From the NCBI RefSeq assembly GCF_000685035.1, contig NZ_BAYB01000048.1, positions 1 through 52,734 on the forward strand: a DNA stretch of 52,734 nt, in the 5' to 3' direction. This document shows, one piece after another, positions 51,981-52,734 of this stretch. The notes below the pieces were generated by a model. That model was not told the origin of the DNA and did not search any database. It saw nothing but the letters and a program-made list of their open reading frames with translations. The first letter of the stretch is position 1, and each line of letters starts with the position of its first letter. The position numbers and the translations under genes were made by a program. This stretch comes from Paraburkholderia ferrariae NBRC 106233. Lineage in GTDB: Bacteria; Pseudomonadota; Gammaproteobacteria; Burkholderiales; Burkholderiaceae.

Positions 51981-52535
51981 ATGGCACTGAGTCTGGCGGA
52001 TATTAAGGGGCTGTTCGACAGCTTCGGCGCGGTTGCGTATAGCGGCGAACCCGTCACGCAGCTGGAGCATGCGCTGCAAAGCGGCGCGCTGGCAGAAGAA
52101 GAGGGCGCGAGCGAGGAGCTCGTGGCGGCGGCGTTCCTGCACGACCTGGGGCACCTGCTGAATCGCCAGGGCGAGACACCGACCGAGCGCGGCATCGACG
52201 ACCTCCACCAGTACTACGCGCTGCCGTTCCTGCGTCCGGTGCTGCCGGACAGCGTGCTGGAGCCGATCAAACTCCACGTGGATGCGAAGCGCTATCTGTG
52301 CGCGACCGACGCAGCCTATTTCGGCCGCCTCTCCGCGGATTCGGTCCGCAGTCTCGAACTGCAGGGCGGCATTTTCGATGACGAACAGGCCCGCGAGTTT
52401 GCGCAGCGCCCGTTCGCCGAAGACGCGGTGCGCCTGCGCCGCTGGGACGATCTCGCGAAAGTGGCAGGCAAGCCGACGCCCGATCTCAATCACTACCTGC
52501 ATATTGTCGAGCGCGTGATGCTGCGCCGCGGCTGA
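51981..52535 (+). CDS. phnZ: PhnZ-like HD-domain phosphonate oxygenase
   Basis: 184 residues; ATG 51981 follows AAGGAGCAGGAAAGG. The HD-domain metal ligands are H30 (QLEHALQ), H54-D55 (FLHDLGH), H58 and later HVDAK. The spacing of Y20 and E23 (YSGEPVTQLEH) matches the induced-fit Tyr/Glu pair I recall from PhnZ. PhnZ is a mixed-valence di-iron enzyme that cleaves the C-P bond of 2-amino-1-hydroxyethylphosphonate, yielding glycine and phosphate. Its partner hydroxylase PhnY is not in the window. Confidence 0.85.
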   Translation: MALSLADIKGLFDSFGAVAYSGEPVTQLEHALQSGALAEEEGASEELVAAAFLHDLGHLLNRQGETPTERGIDDLHQYYALPFLRPVLPDSVLEPIKLHVDAKRYLCATDAAYFGRLSADSVRSLELQGGIFDDEQAREFAQRPFAEDAVRLRRWDDLAKVAGKPTPDLNHYLHIVERVMLRRG

Positions 52536-52545
52536 AGGCGGATTA

Positions 52546-52572
52546 CGTCGATCCGGCGAGGCCGGATCGACG
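52546..52572 (+). terminator. terminator hairpin of the phosphonate operon
   Basis: Perfect 12-bp stem CGTCGATCCGGC / GCCGGATCGACG with loop GAG, 10 bp after the phnZ stop, followed by CCTCTTCC. The T-content is weak but the stem is strong. Confidence 0.7.
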
Positions 52573-52622
52573 CCTCTTCCGGGTTCCGTTCGGGGCCTGA
52601 CATGACCTTGTCAAAAAACCGC

Positions 52623-52651
52623 TTGCCAGAACGGAAGCGGATCTCTAGAAT
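52623..52651 (+). promoter_or_regulatory. strong sigma70 promoter, rRNA-operon-like
   Basis: TTGCCA (52623-52628), exactly 17 bp, then TAGAAT (52646-52651), preceded by an A-rich stretch (TCAAAAAACC) and followed by GCCGG. The TCTAGAATGCCGG block recalls Burkholderia rRNA promoters from memory. The transcript would leave the window to the right. Confidence 0.6.
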
Positions 52652-52734
52652 GCCGGTCTTTCGCGCTTTCCTTGAGAGCGCGGGGAGACGGGAAGCCCCC
52701 CGGGAAACCTTGTGGGGCTTGAGTCTGCGGGCGG

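Noticed and set aside
1..52734. CRISPR arrays, tRNA or rRNA genes, complete insertion sequences
   Set aside because: No regularly spaced repeat array, cloverleaf or rRNA core sequence, and no intact transposase, was seen on either strand.

Overview
The window looks like a chromosomal segment of a high-GC betaproteobacterium of the Burkholderiaceae (Burkholderia, Paraburkholderia, Caballeronia or a close relative). The evidence is strong G/C third-position bias, a MocR/LysR/IclR-rich regulator set, a phnSTUV-type 2-aminoethylphosphonate operon, and protein families typical of that group. Most of the DNA reads as ordinary, densely packed chromosome. About 13.9-17.5 kb reads as an accessory, partly decayed island.

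Layout. 1-3.4 kb: start of a Clp-type ATPase, a broken Dyp-peroxidase fragment, a paired operator-like palindrome and several small unknown or membrane proteins. 3.5-9.3 kb: LysR and MocR-type regulators back to back, a MarC membrane protein, a cysteine-free DksA-like protein, a histidine phosphatase, and an ABC ATPase of the nitrate/sulfonate type with no permease beside it. 9.8-11.7 kb: ilvD with a clear terminator. 12-13.9 kb: a methyltransferase, then a VOC protein and an XRE regulator diverging from a shared palindromic operator. 13.9-17.5 kb: two frameshifted genes (a KfrA-like coiled-coil protein and its overlapping partner), three unknown membrane proteins and an H-NS-like protein.

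17.8-19.4 kb: a PAS-GGDEF diguanylate cyclase flanked on both sides by one copy of a ~54-nt sequence whose differences preserve a hairpin and a pseudoknot. This is the best candidate here for an undescribed structured RNA. 19.5-28.4 kb: a Fur-box-linked siderophore uptake operon (TonB receptor, periplasmic binding protein, double permease, PvdE-like cyclic-peptide exporter, ATPase) with a divergent AraC regulator. No siderophore synthesis gene lies nearby.

28.4-38.7 kb: VOC, AraC, Mpo1-like and NnrU proteins. Next is an aromatic/amino-acid catabolic block: IclR regulator, 4-hydroxyphenylpyruvate dioxygenase, MHS-family symporter, and a divergent AruH-like aminotransferase. The divergent promoter holds a sequence that matches the PcaR box I remember. 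An Lrp/LysE divergent pair follows. 38.7-46.7 kb: DUF1993, a secreted protein, RRM-like, NadE, L,D-transpeptidase, EamA exporter, a UbiB-like protein that has lost every kinase-like catalytic motif, and a DeoR regulator. 47-52.5 kb: a tightly overlapping phosphonate operon (binding protein, ATPase, two permeases, GntR regulator, PhnZ-like HD oxygenase) preceded by a perfect 23-bp palindrome. The window ends on a strong sigma70 promoter that resembles an rRNA-operon promoter.
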